DNA from: Chloroflexota bacterium
GTDB taxonomy: Bacteria > Chloroflexota > Anaerolineae > Aggregatilineales > UBA2796
DNA: 14,927 bases
Assembly (NCBI GenBank): GCA_003695215.1
Contig: RFIM01000160.1
Location: forward strand, 1 to 14,927
Direction: 5' to 3'
A program made the translations under genes and the position numbers. The stretch's first letter is position 1. The number at the start of each line of letters is the position of its first letter. Of this stretch, positions 7,813-14,927 are shown in pieces. Below the pieces are notes generated by a model. That model was not told the origin of the DNA. It was given only the letters and a program-made list of their open reading frames with translations, and made no database searches.

Positions 7813-9084
7813 TCACAAGAGCAGGCGCATTGGATTCTCGAGCAGCTCGCGCAGCGCCTTGAGGAAGAGCGCGCCTTCGGCGCCATCGCTGACGCGATGA
7901 TCTACACTCAGCGAGAGCTTCATGCGCGTGCCGATACGGATTTCATCGTTCACGACCACAGGCACTTGCTTCACGGCGCCCACAGCCAGGATCGCCGCTT
8001 CAGGCGGACTGATGATCGCCTGGAAATGCTCGACTTCATAAGCGCCGAGATTACTGACGGTGAAGGTAGCGCCTTCGATATCTTCAGGCCTGATCTTGCC
8101 TTCGCGCACGTTAGCAAACATGATCTTGTTGCGCTTGGCCAGCTGCGAGATCGAGACCTGATCGGCGTTGCGCGCCACCACGTTCACCAAACCGCCTTCG
8201 GGCAAAGCGACCGCAATGCCGATGTTGATGTACTGGTAGCGCACCAGCGTATCGCCATAGAAGTGGCTGTTCAGATTCGGGAATTTACGCAAGGCGAGCG
8301 CGACCGCTTTCACGATCAGATCGTTGACGGTCACCTTCTCATCTTCAGGCAAGCCTTCATTGATTTGCTTGCGCAGCGCTAGCGCCGCTGCCATATCCAC
8401 TTCGCTGGTCAGGTAAAAGTGCGGAATGGTCGTCTTGCTCTCGACTGTGCGCGCCGCGATGCGTTGGCGCATCCGCGAGACAGGCTCATGCACGATGCCT
8501 TCGCCGCTAGGCAGAGCGCGCGTTGGCGCAGCAGTTGGCGCCTTTGCAGGCGCGCTGGGCGGCTCAGCAACTTGCTGAACAGCCGTCGGCGTGAAGCGCT
8601 CGACATCCGCTTTGACGATCCGACCGCCCGGCCCTGTGCCAGTCACAGCGTGCAAGTCAATGCCGCGCTCACGGGCGATGCGCCGCGCTAATGGGCTGGC
8701 GCGCACGCCATCGGGCAGGTTCGGATCGGCTTCTGCAGGCGTAGCCAGCGCTACAGGCGCAGCTGCAACCGCAACAGGCTTGGCGGGCTCGGCCGACGCG
8801 CCCTGAGCGGCTGCTGCAGGCTTAGGAGCAGCCGCAGCGCCGCCATCAGCCGTCTCAATGTGCGCTAACGGCATGCCAGCCGTGACCACATCGCCTGCGC
8901 TGACCAACTTTTCAACCAAGACGCCGCTGAACGGCGACTCAATCTCAATGGTCGCCTTATCGGCCTCGACTTCGGCGATCACCTCGCCCGCTTGGACACT
9001 TTGCCCGACCTCTTTCGTCCAATTGACGAAAGTGCCTTCCTGCATGTTGGCGCCAAGCATGGGCATTTTCACCACTTCAGCCAT
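7813..9084 (-). CDS. pdhC: Dihydrolipoamide acetyltransferase, E2 of pyruvate dehydrogenase
   Basis: Core subunit of the pyruvate dehydrogenase complex; it transfers the acetyl group from lipoamide to CoA in the cytoplasm. The 423 residues run: one lipoyl domain (1-79) with the lipoylated Lys43 in EADKATIEIES, an Ala/Pro-rich linker (82-122), an E3/E1-binding domain (127-162, ASPLARRIARERGID then TGTGPGGRIVKADV), a second linker (163-195), and the catalytic domain (196-423) with DHRVSDG, which holds His396 and Asp400. The ATG at 9084 has AGAGG 8 nt upstream, inside the end of pdhB; the gap to the pdhB stop is 13 nt. It is the last gene before the terminator. An E2 for another 2-oxoacid (acetoin, branched-chain) is possible, because these catalytic domains are alike. 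Confidence 0.92.
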   Translation of the reverse strand: MAEVVKMPMLGANMQEGTFVNWTKEVGQSVQAGEVIAEVEADKATIEIESPFSGVLVEKLVSAGDVVTAGMPLAHIETADGGAAAAPKPAAAAQGASAEPAKPVAVAAAPVALATPAEADPNLPDGVRASPLARRIARERGIDLHAVTGTGPGGRIVKADVERFTPTAVQQVAEPPSAPAKAPTAAPTRALPSGEGIVHEPVSRMRQRIAARTVESKTTIPHFYLTSEVDMAAALALRKQINEGLPEDEKVTVNDLIVKAVALALRKFPNLNSHFYGDTLVRYQYINIGIAVALPEGGLVNVVARNADQVSISQLAKRNKIMFANVREGKIRPEDIEGATFTVSNLGAYEVEHFQAIISPPEAAILAVGAVKQVPVVVNDEIRIGTRMKLSLSVDHRVSDGAEGALFLKALRELLENPMRLLL

Positions 9085-9097
9085 AGCAACCGCCTCT

Positions 9098-10078
9098 CTA
9101 GATGATTTCCTTGACCGCTGCGACCACTTTGTGCGCGTCAGGCAACGCCATCAGCTCGATCTCTTTGGCGTATGGCAACGGCACGTCCATTGCGCTGACG
9201 CGCTTGATCGGCGCGTCCATGTAATCGAACATGTGCTCTTGCAGCTGCGCCGCGATCTCGCTGCCGAAGCTATAGAAAGGCAGGCTCTCTTCCACTACAA
9301 CGCAGCGATTGGTTTTCTTGAAGCTCTCGAAGATCAGTGGCAAATCCAGCGGACGCAACCAGCGCACGTCCACGACTTCGCAGGAGATGCCTTCACGCGC
9401 CAAAATCTCAGCTGCATCCAGCGACCATTCCACGCCGCGCCCATAGGTCACAATGGTGACGTCCTTGCCCGCCCGCTTGATATCGCCCTTGCCGATCGGC
9501 AGCACAAAATCGGGATCGTCAGGCACTAAGCCTGGCTTAGGGTAAAGCGCGATCACCTCAGTGAACAAGACGGGATTGTCATCCCGAATAGCCGCCTTGA
9601 GCATGCCTTTGGCGTCAGCGGGCGTAGATGGGCAACCTAGGTACATGCCTGGGAAGTGCGCGAAGATCGGCTCGGGCGTGTGCGAATGCGTCGCTGTTGC
9701 CTGATTGCCCCAACCTGTGGCTGCGCGCACGACCATTGGCACTTTGAACTGCCCGTCAAACATGTAGCGTACCTTAGCGGCATGGTTGATTAGCGCATCG
9801 AAGGCCAGGAAAGCGAAGTTGATCGTCATGATCTCCGCCACTGGGCGTAAGCCCGCCATTGCCGCGCCCACAGCCGCGCCGACGATCGCCATCTCGCTGA
9901 TCGGCGTATCGCGCACGCGGCGCTCGCCGAACTCGTCCAAAAAGCCGCGTGTGACTTTATGCGTGCCGTCCCACGCGCCGACTTCTTCGCCCATCACGAA
10001 CACGCGCTCGTCGCGGAGCATCTCCTCGCGCAAGGCGGCGCGTAGCGCCTCGCGCATTGGGATATTCTTCTCTGCCAT
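9098..10078 (-). CDS. pdhB: Pyruvate dehydrogenase E1 component, beta subunit
   Basis: Forms the alpha2beta2 E1 with the pdhA product and completes the thiamine-diphosphate site for decarboxylation of pyruvate and acetylation of the E2 lipoyl arm. At 326 residues it has the normal family length. The N-terminal pyrimidine-binding half shows REALRAALREEM, then VMGEEVG with the conserved glutamate, RDTPISEMAIVGAAVGAAM and FDALINHAAKVRYM. The C-terminal transketolase-type half shows VTIVTYGRGVEW, VDVRWLRPLDLP and the end motif DVPLPYA. ATG at 10078 is preceded by AAGGGATG about 11 nt away, and the gene begins 27 nt after pdhA. A beta subunit of a related 2-oxoacid or acetoin dehydrogenase cannot be excluded. 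Confidence 0.92.
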   Translation of the reverse strand: MAEKNIPMREALRAALREEMLRDERVFVMGEEVGAWDGTHKVTRGFLDEFGERRVRDTPISEMAIVGAAVGAAMAGLRPVAEIMTINFAFLAFDALINHAAKVRYMFDGQFKVPMVVRAATGWGNQATATHSHTPEPIFAHFPGMYLGCPSTPADAKGMLKAAIRDDNPVLFTEVIALYPKPGLVPDDPDFVLPIGKGDIKRAGKDVTIVTYGRGVEWSLDAAEILAREGISCEVVDVRWLRPLDLPLIFESFKKTNRCVVVEESLPFYSFGSEIAAQLQEHMFDYMDAPIKRVSAMDVPLPYAKEIELMALPDAHKVVAAVKEII

Positions 10079-10105
10079 GCTTGGATCATCCCTTCAAAGC
10101 TGTTC

Positions 10106-11083
10106 TCAGGCGTAAACGTGGCGCGTCAAATCCTCTGCCGTTGGCACCGGGCTTTCCTCAGCAAAGCGGACGGCTTCTTCGATGATCGCCGCCACAGCAG
10201 GCTCGACTTTGGCAAGCTCTGGCTCGATATCCGGGAACATCTCACGCAGTTTGTTCTCCATCACGATCAGCGGATCGCGCTGTTGGAAGCGCTGCATCTC
10301 CTCGACGCGCTTCATGTAGATACGATCCGAGACGCCATGCCCTTCGTAGCGGTAGGTGATCGACTCAACCAAAGCAGGCCCATGAGCGCGCGCATACTCA
10401 ACCGCCTGCTGCGCCACTTCGTAGACGGCGAAAAAGTCCATGCCGTCCACACGCCCGAAATCCTTCATGCCGTAGGCAATGGCGCGCTTGTGCAGCTCAG
10501 GCTGCCCACTAGCAACGCTGACAGGCGTGCCCATGCCGTATAGATTATTCTCAATCAGCCAGACAACGGGCAAATCCCAGACGGCAGAGAGATTGAGCGC
10601 CTCGTGGAAGTACCCGTTGTTCGTGGCGCCATCGCCGACGAAGCACAAGACCACTTCGCCATCTTCGTTGTACTTGGACTTGAGCGCGATGCCCGCTGCT
10701 AGCGGCAAATGCCCGCCAACAATGGCATAGCCGCCCCACATGCGCACGCTCACATCGGCAATGTGCATTGAGCCGCCCTTGCCACCACTGACGCCTGTGC
10801 GCTTGCCGAACATCTCCGCCATCACTCGCTTCACGTCTGCGCCTTTGGCAATGGCAATGCCATGATCGCGGTACGCCGTGATCACGTGATCGGTCGGCTT
10901 GAGCGCTTTGATAGCGCCGACGCCCGTCGCCTCTTGCCCGTTGTAGAGATGCAAGTAGACGCCGCCAATCTTGCGCGCGTTGTAAAGCTCCTTGCACTTC
11001 TCCTCAAAGCGCCGAATGAGTACCATCTGATGGTAGACTTCGATGAGTTCTGCCCTGGTCAACGTTTTAGTTAGATCGGACAT
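10106..11083 (-). CDS. pdhA: Pyruvate dehydrogenase E1 component, alpha subunit
   Basis: Thiamine-diphosphate-binding subunit of E1. With the start at ATG 11083 it has 325 residues, usual for bacterial E1 alpha. That start (MSDLTKTLTRAELIEVYHQM) has GAGGA 7 nt upstream. The frame stays open for 49 more codons to 11230, but that part has no E1 character and would cover the likely promoter. The cofactor motif begins GDGATNNGYFHEAL (from Gly150) and ends ENN (179-180). Earlier, GGKGGSMHI is typical of the family. The loop near 243-253 reads TYRYEGHGVSD and lacks the common HS-SDP arrangement, although His249 is kept. First gene of pdhA-pdhB-pdhC; the E3 gene is not here. Acetoin or branched-chain dehydrogenase E1 is a weaker alternative. 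Confidence 0.92.
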   Translation of the reverse strand: MSDLTKTLTRAELIEVYHQMVLIRRFEEKCKELYNARKIGGVYLHLYNGQEATGVGAIKALKPTDHVITAYRDHGIAIAKGADVKRVMAEMFGKRTGVSGGKGGSMHIADVSVRMWGGYAIVGGHLPLAAGIALKSKYNEDGEVVLCFVGDGATNNGYFHEALNLSAVWDLPVVWLIENNLYGMGTPVSVASGQPELHKRAIAYGMKDFGRVDGMDFFAVYEVAQQAVEYARAHGPALVESITYRYEGHGVSDRIYMKRVEEMQRFQQRDPLIVMENKLREMFPDIEPELAKVEPAVAAIIEEAVRFAEESPVPTAEDLTRHVYA

Positions 11084-11153
11084 TTGCCATTCCTCATTGC
11101 CCGTAACCAATACTTGCGCTGCGCGCCGCTGATGCGCTGAAAACACGCGCATA

Positions 11154-11175
11154 GCCGAGCTGAAAGGCGCTCGGC
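11154..11175 (-). promoter_or_regulatory. Hairpin in the pdhA leader / rsmH trailer
   Basis: Perfect 7-bp arms GCCGAGC (11154-11160) and GCTCGGC (11169-11175) with an 8-nt loop, between rsmH and pdhA. On the minus strand a weak TTTT follows about 10 nt later. It may be a poor terminator for rsmH or a leader element for pdhA; the sequence does not decide. Confidence 0.35.
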
Positions 11176-11220
11176 GCGGAATTCGCCAAACAAACTGCGC
11201 GGCGTGCTGAATTGCTTTAG

Positions 11221-11250
11221 AGCATACCACACAAGCCGATGCACTACCAA
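11221..11250 (-). promoter_or_regulatory. Candidate promoter of the pdhABC operon
   Basis: Minus strand TTGGTA (plus 11245-11250), an 18-nt spacer and TATGCT (11221-11226), with TG one base ahead of the -10 element (extended -10). Start near 11213, leader about 130 nt. A separated inverted repeat ACAAGC/GCTTGT (11231-11236 and 11253-11258) straddles the -35 region and could be an operator. Confidence 0.45.
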
Positions 11251-11275
11251 ATGCTTGTTTGCGAGTCGGGCGGGC

Positions 11276-12232
11276 TCACAAACGCTCAGCCACGCGCAGC
11301 CTGGCGCTGCGGCTGCGCGGATTGGCCGCGATCTCGGCTTGGCTGGCTGTGATCGGTTTGCGCGTCAGCAGGCGCAGCTGTGCCTTGTGAGCGCAAGTGC
11401 AACGCGGCTGCTTAGGTGGGCAGAGACAATCGGCGCTCTCGCGCGCGAAAAAGCGCTTGACGATCCGATCCTCGAGGCTGTGGAAGCTGATGATGGCTAT
11501 CCGACCGCCGCGCCGCACAAGCGCGAGCGTCTGTGGCAAGACGCGCTCTAGCGCGCCGAGTTCATCGTTCACTGCGATGCGCAAGGCCTGGAAGGTGCGT
11601 GTGGCAGGGTGAATTTTCTCGCGGCGCGGCAAGGTGCGTTCGATCAGCTCTGCCAATTGGCGCGCCGTGTACAACGGACGCGCTGCCACAATGGCGCGCG
11701 CCAAACGGCGGCTCTCGCGTTCCTCGCCATAGGTGTAGAGCAGCTCAGCCAGTGCCTCAGCGCTGAGCGTGTTGATCAAGTCGGCGGCGCTTGGCGCGCC
11801 TGAATGCGGATCGTAGCGCATGTCTAGCGGCGCCTCAGCGCGGAAGCTGAAGCCGCGATCCGAGTCGTCCACGTGCATTGAAGCCATGCCCAAATCCAGC
11901 AAGATGCCATCTACAGGCGCGAAAGCATGCTGCGCAGCCACAGCCGCCATTTGATCGAAGTTGGCGTGCACAAAAATGACGCGCTCGGCAAAAGCGGCCA
12001 GGCGCGCGCGCGCCACGGCCAACGAGCGCGGATCGCGGTCGATGCCCAGCAGGCGCGCTTGCGGCGCCGCGCTCAAGAGCGCCATGGCATGCCCGCCTGC
12101 GCCAAGTGTGCCATCAATGAAGCGCCCTGCCAGGGATTGCTGCGGCTGCAGCGCCGCCATCACCTCAGCCAACAGCACGGGCTGATGCGGCGCTGGCTCA
12201 TGCTCAGACAAAGTAGCTGCGGCAAGCGTCAT
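11276..12232 (-). CDS. rsmH: 16S rRNA m4C1402 methyltransferase RsmH
   Basis: Cytoplasmic enzyme that N4-methylates C1402 of 16S rRNA in the small-subunit P site, using S-adenosylmethionine. About 318 residues, the family norm. Visible motifs: HQPVLLAEVM, the SAM-binding FIDGTLGAGGHAMALL, ILLDLGMASMHVDDSDRGFS, then HPATRTFQALRIAVNDELGA, FHSLEDRIVKRFF, and the end SRSARLRVAERL. I chose ATG at 12232; a TTG directly before it (12235) is the alternative. No strong ribosome-binding site is seen. The start lies inside the upstream AAA+ ATPase gene (29-nt overlap), so the two are probably translationally coupled. In many bacteria this gene sits in the dcw cluster beside mraZ and ftsL; here neither is present. 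Confidence 0.96.
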   Translation of the reverse strand: MTLAAATLSEHEPAPHQPVLLAEVMAALQPQQSLAGRFIDGTLGAGGHAMALLSAAPQARLLGIDRDPRSLAVARARLAAFAERVIFVHANFDQMAAVAAQHAFAPVDGILLDLGMASMHVDDSDRGFSFRAEAPLDMRYDPHSGAPSAADLINTLSAEALAELLYTYGEERESRRLARAIVAARPLYTARQLAELIERTLPRREKIHPATRTFQALRIAVNDELGALERVLPQTLALVRRGGRIAIISFHSLEDRIVKRFFARESADCLCPPKQPRCTCAHKAQLRLLTRKPITASQAEIAANPRSRSARLRVAERL

Positions 12233-13508
12233 CAATCAGCTGTGGATTGAGCGTCAGCGGCCTGCCTTCATATTCGCACAACGCCCGCACTATCTTCAAA
12301 ATATCGCGTGGATGCACGGCTTGCAGCGTCCGATTCGGCTTACGGTACCATTCGTTCACTAAGTACTTGAGCGACTCAGGATCGAAGGGCAAGCCCAGCG
12401 CCTGGCACTGTGCCACGAAAATTTGAGAGAACATCTGCAGCGACGGACTCTCAACCTGCACTTTCATCTGGATGCGGCGCAAGAAAGCGCCATCCACCAA
12501 CTGATTCGGATCGAGATTGGTGCTGAAGACGATCAATTGGCGGAAGGGCATTTGGATGCTCTGCCCAGTGCGCAAGCGCAGGAAGTCTACGCCTGTCTCC
12601 AGCGGCACAATCCAGCGATTCAGCAGCTGCTGTGGCGCCATCTGCTGCCGACCGAAGTCGTCGATCAGGAACATGCCACCGTTGGCCTTCAGCTGCAGCG
12701 GCGCCTCATAAAACTTGGCGACTTCGTCAAAGCGCAGCTCTAGCGCTTCCATCGTCAGCTCGCCGCCTACCATGACCGAAGGCCGTCTGAACAAGCCCCA
12801 GCGCCGATCATAGTCGCCCAGCTCTTCTTGCTCTTCCTTGCTCAACTCCACAGGCTTATGGACGAGTCGGTCGTAGATGCTGATGATCTGGCCGCCTACT
12901 GTGATGGCGTATGGAATCCAGATCGGATCAGTGCCTGCGATGACGCCTGCGATTGCCTCTGAGATGGTCGTCTTGCCGTTGCCAGGCGGGCCGTATAAGA
13001 AGAGCGAGGTGCCGCCATTGATGGCAGGCCCGATGCGCCGATGAAAGTGCTCCGGCAAGATCAAGTGGCTGATGGCGCGCTGAACTTCTTCAGGCGAGAC
13101 CTTCTTGCGGTTGCGCGTTTGCAGGATGATCGCCTCGTTATAGGCTTCAACAGGCACAGGCACTGGGCCGACATATTGGCTGCGCTCAAGCGCATCGCGC
13201 GCGCGCGCCATGCCTTCATCAGTCAGGCGGTAGACATAGCTAGTGCGCCCGAGCGTACCTGCCTGCGCGATCTCGACCAGATGGTCTTTCTGCATCTTGA
13301 GCAGAATCTGATCGAGAATCTTGAAGCTGATGCGCAGCACCTCCACAAAGCGGCGCAGGCTGACATCGCCTTCGTTGAACATCATACGGAACATCAAGTC
13401 AGTGACGATGGACGACGAGACGCCCAGCTCTTCAAAGGTCTCTGGTTGGCGCACAATGGCGCGGATATCGCGCACAGGCGTGCCGTTAGATTGCTTGGTT
13501 GCTTCCAC
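12204..13508 (-). CDS. Winged-helix and AAA+ ATPase of unknown role
   Basis: A 434-residue two-part protein. Residues about 25-105 look like a winged-helix domain: helices through FKILDQILLKMQKDHLVEIA, then a wing-like SYVYRLTDEGMARAR. Residues about 140-425 form an AAA+ ATPase: Walker A GPPGNGKT (173-180), Walker B FLIDDFG (280-286), sensor-1 Asn331 in VFSTNLDP and an Arg pair at 344-345 in FLRRIQMKV. The first part of the chain suggests DNA or protein binding, the second ATP-driven remodelling, as in MoxR-like or chaperone-type AAA+ proteins. The partner is not known and I cannot assign a process. It starts with GTG (13508), with AGGA 10 nt upstream, behind a strong promoter, and overlaps rsmH by 29 nt. 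No membrane segment is visible. Confidence 0.85.
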   Translation of the reverse strand: MEATKQSNGTPVRDIRAIVRQPETFEELGVSSSIVTDLMFRMMFNEGDVSLRRFVEVLRISFKILDQILLKMQKDHLVEIAQAGTLGRTSYVYRLTDEGMARARDALERSQYVGPVPVPVEAYNEAIILQTRNRKKVSPEEVQRAISHLILPEHFHRRIGPAINGGTSLFLYGPPGNGKTTISEAIAGVIAGTDPIWIPYAITVGGQIISIYDRLVHKPVELSKEEQEELGDYDRRWGLFRRPSVMVGGELTMEALELRFDEVAKFYEAPLQLKANGGMFLIDDFGRQQMAPQQLLNRWIVPLETGVDFLRLRTGQSIQMPFRQLIVFSTNLDPNQLVDGAFLRRIQMKVQVESPSLQMFSQIFVAQCQALGLPFDPESLKYLVNEWYRKPNRTLQAVHPRDILKIVRALCEYEGRPLTLNPQLIDDACRSYFV

Positions 13509-13575
13509 AGGTTCTATATCCTAAACACAAGATTCGCAGACAAGCGTCAGAAAAGTCGGCTGGATTCTCAGGTGA

Positions 13576-13603
13576 AGTATAAGGCAGCCTGACCGAGTGT
13601 CAA
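13576..13603 (-). promoter_or_regulatory. Near-consensus promoter of the ATPase-rsmH pair
   Basis: Minus strand perfect TTGACA (plus 13598-13603), a 16-nt spacer, and TATACT (13576-13581). Transcription would begin near 13568, with a leader of about 60 nt to the GTG at 13508. Confidence 0.75.
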
Positions 13604-13620
13604 ATAGCGATTTTCTCACA

Positions 13621-13664
13621 GAGCAAGGTGAGTGCGGTGTGTATACACTACACTGACCTTGCTC
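13621..13664 (-). terminator. Long imperfect hairpin after the carboxylase gene
   Basis: GAGCAAGGT (13621-13629) pairs with ACCTTGCTC (13656-13664). After a one-base mismatch a 4-bp segment follows, and after another a run of about 6 pairs including wobbles, leaving a 4-nt loop. It begins 9 nt after the carboxylase stop codon, the usual place for a terminator. On the minus strand no T-run follows (TGTGAGAAAATC), so it may slow or stabilise transcripts rather than terminate efficiently. The centre holds the perfect palindrome GTGTATACAC (13639-13648), which could instead be an operator ahead of the ATPase promoter. Confidence 0.5.
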
Positions 13665-13673
13665 CGAGGCTGC

Positions 13674-14927
13674 TCAAAGCGGGATGTTGCCGTGCTTCTT
13701 TGGCGGGTTGCTATCGCGCTTGTTTTGCAAGGCGTTGAGCGCGTTGATCAGGCGCGGGCGCGTCGCGCTAGGCATGATCACGTCATCAATGTAGCCGCGC
13801 GCAGCTGCCACATAGGGATTGGCGAATTTCTCGCGGTACATAGCGACCAACTCAGCCTTTTTGGCAACAGGGTCTTCAGCTTCAGCCAACTCGCGGCGGA
13901 AGATGATGCTGACCGCGCCGTCAGGGCCCATCACGGCGATCTCGGCCGTTGGCCAGGCCAGGTTCAGGTCGCCACGGATATGCTTGCTGCTCATCACGTC
14001 GTAGGCGCCGCCATAGGCCTTGCGCGTGATCACGGTCAGCTTTGGCACGGTCGCTTCACAGTAAGCGTAGAGCAGCTTGGCGCCGGCGCGGATGATTCCG
14101 CCATGCTCTTGCTTGGTGCCGGGCATGAAGCCTGGCACGTCTTCAAAAGTGACGATCGGGATATTGAAGCAATCGCAGAAGCGGATGAAGCGCGCCGCTT
14201 TCTCGCTAGCGTCGATATCCAAGACGCCTGCCAGCACCATCGGCTGATTGGCCACAATACCGACGCTATAGCCGCCTAGCCGCGCAAAGCCGACTACAAT
14301 GTTCGGCGCGAAATGCTCGTGAATCTCGAAGAATTGCCCGTCATCCACGACCATCCGAATGATTTCCTTCATGTCATAAGGCTTGTTCGGGCTATCAGGG
14401 ATGATCTCGTTCAGGCGCGGATCGCTGCGCAGCGGATCGTCCTTAGCGGGCTTGAAAGGCGGGTCTTCCATGTTGTTCTGTGGCAGGTAAGTCAGCAATT
14501 CGCGAATCAGGAACAGGCAGTCTGCCTCGCTCTCAGCGGCTAGATGGCACACGCCGCTGATGGTACTGTGGACTGAGGCGCCGCCTAGCTCTTCAAAACT
14601 GACCTCCTCGTGCGTCACTGATTTGACGACGTCGGGCCCTGTCACGAACATGTAGGAGGTATTCTTGACCATGAAGATGAAGTCGGTCAGGGCGGGCGAG
14701 TAGACCGCCCCGCCTGCGCACGGGCCGAGGATGGCGCTGATCTGCGGGATCACGCCACTTGCCAGCGTGTTGCGCAGGAAGATATCTGCGTAGCCGCCAA
14801 GGCTGACCACGCCTTCCTGAATGCGCGCGCCGCCGCTATCGTTCAAGCCAATGACGGGCGCGCCATTTTTCATCGCCATCTCCATGATCTTGACGATCTT
14901 GGCCGCGTGAACTTCCGAGAGCGAGCC
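13674..14927 (-). CDS. Acyl-CoA carboxylase carboxyltransferase subunit, 5' end cut by window
   Basis: Carboxyltransferase (beta) subunit of a biotin-dependent acyl-CoA carboxylase, most like propionyl-CoA carboxylase PccB. It moves CO2 from carboxybiotin to acyl-CoA to give, for propionyl-CoA, methylmalonyl-CoA. Only the last 417 residues are in view; the frame is open to the edge (GSLSEVHAAKIVKI before the first internal Met), so the start lies outside. Full-length relatives have about 510-540 residues. Seen here: GLNDSGGARIQEGV, GPCAGGAVYSPALTDF (first oxyanion glycines), FVTGPDVVKSVTHEEV, then VPGFMPGTKQEHGG and RKAYGGAYDVMSSKH (second oxyanion site). The Asp in GGAYDVM (codon 13998-14000) is at the position associated with propionyl-CoA preference in actinobacterial PccB. 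The biotin carboxylase partner is not in the window. Confidence 0.92.
   Translation of the reverse strand, partial: GSLSEVHAAKIVKIMEMAMKNGAPVIGLNDSGGARIQEGVVSLGGYADIFLRNTLASGVIPQISAILGPCAGGAVYSPALTDFIFMVKNTSYMFVTGPDVVKSVTHEEVSFEELGGASVHSTISGVCHLAAESEADCLFLIRELLTYLPQNNMEDPPFKPAKDDPLRSDPRLNEIIPDSPNKPYDMKEIIRMVVDDGQFFEIHEHFAPNIVVGFARLGGYSVGIVANQPMVLAGVLDIDASEKAARFIRFCDCFNIPIVTFEDVPGFMPGTKQEHGGIIRAGAKLLYAYCEATVPKLTVITRKAYGGAYDVMSSKHIRGDLNLAWPTAEIAVMGPDGAVSIIFRRELAEAEDPVAKKAELVAMYREKFANPYVAAARGYIDDVIMPSATRPRLINALNALQNKRDSNPPKKHGNIPL

Noticed and set aside
7762..8382. Open frame of 206 codons on the plus strand
   Set aside because: It starts within the terminator hairpin and runs antisense to the E2 catalytic domain, including the HxxxD motif.
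8858..9529. Open frame of 223 codons on the plus strand spanning the pdhC-pdhB junction
   Set aside because: Crosses two well-supported genes and shows no family motif.
11084..11230. 49-residue N-terminal extension of pdhA
   Set aside because: No family similarity, it would cover the candidate promoter, and the inner ATG at 11083 has a well-spaced GAGGA.
13632..14279. Open frame of 215 codons on the plus strand
   Set aside because: Antisense to a conserved carboxyltransferase; its composition is what reverse-complement GC-rich coding sequence gives.

Overview
This window reads as ordinary chromosomal DNA of a moderately GC-rich bacterium. The gene content points to Chloroflexota, possibly an Anaerolineae-like lineage. 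The signals are a CcmE with a Cys-type haem ligand and a long insert, a fused tandem NitT/TauT-type permease, an isolated rsmH, and a DnaE with an intact PHP domain and a long disordered linker. The taxonomic call is inference from protein style and would need a search to confirm. I see no mobile element, CRISPR array, tRNA or rRNA.

Left to right: a fused two-domain ABC permease (minus, 14-1750) continues an operon that leaves the left edge. A 388-base divergent intergenic region follows, with one good sigma70-type promoter for each direction and a roughly 200-nt leader ahead of the permease. Next on the plus strand are ccmE (2139-2675) and a signal-peptide protein with a C-terminal anchor (2681-3775). 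The latter converges on and overlaps dnaE (minus, 3713-7678), the DNA polymerase III alpha subunit. The dnaE promoter carries a 14-bp inverted repeat that matches the Gram-positive LexA/DinR box. A strong intrinsic terminator then closes the minus-strand pdhA-pdhB-pdhC operon (E1 alpha, E1 beta and E2 of a 2-oxoacid dehydrogenase, 7813-11083).

Upstream of that lies a second minus-strand pair: a winged-helix plus AAA+ ATPase of unknown role (12204-13508) overlapping rsmH (11276-12232), driven by a near-consensus promoter. The right edge cuts through an acyl-CoA carboxylase carboxyltransferase (minus, 13674-14927 and beyond), followed by a long imperfect hairpin.

Most genes are housekeeping: replication, acetyl-CoA formation, rRNA methylation, cytochrome c maturation and carboxylation of acyl-CoA. 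I do not see a self-evident new defence or mobile system. The best leads are the LexA-like box on a replicative polymerase gene, the Cys-type CcmE with its unknown partner, the AAA+/rsmH pair, and the structured permease leader.
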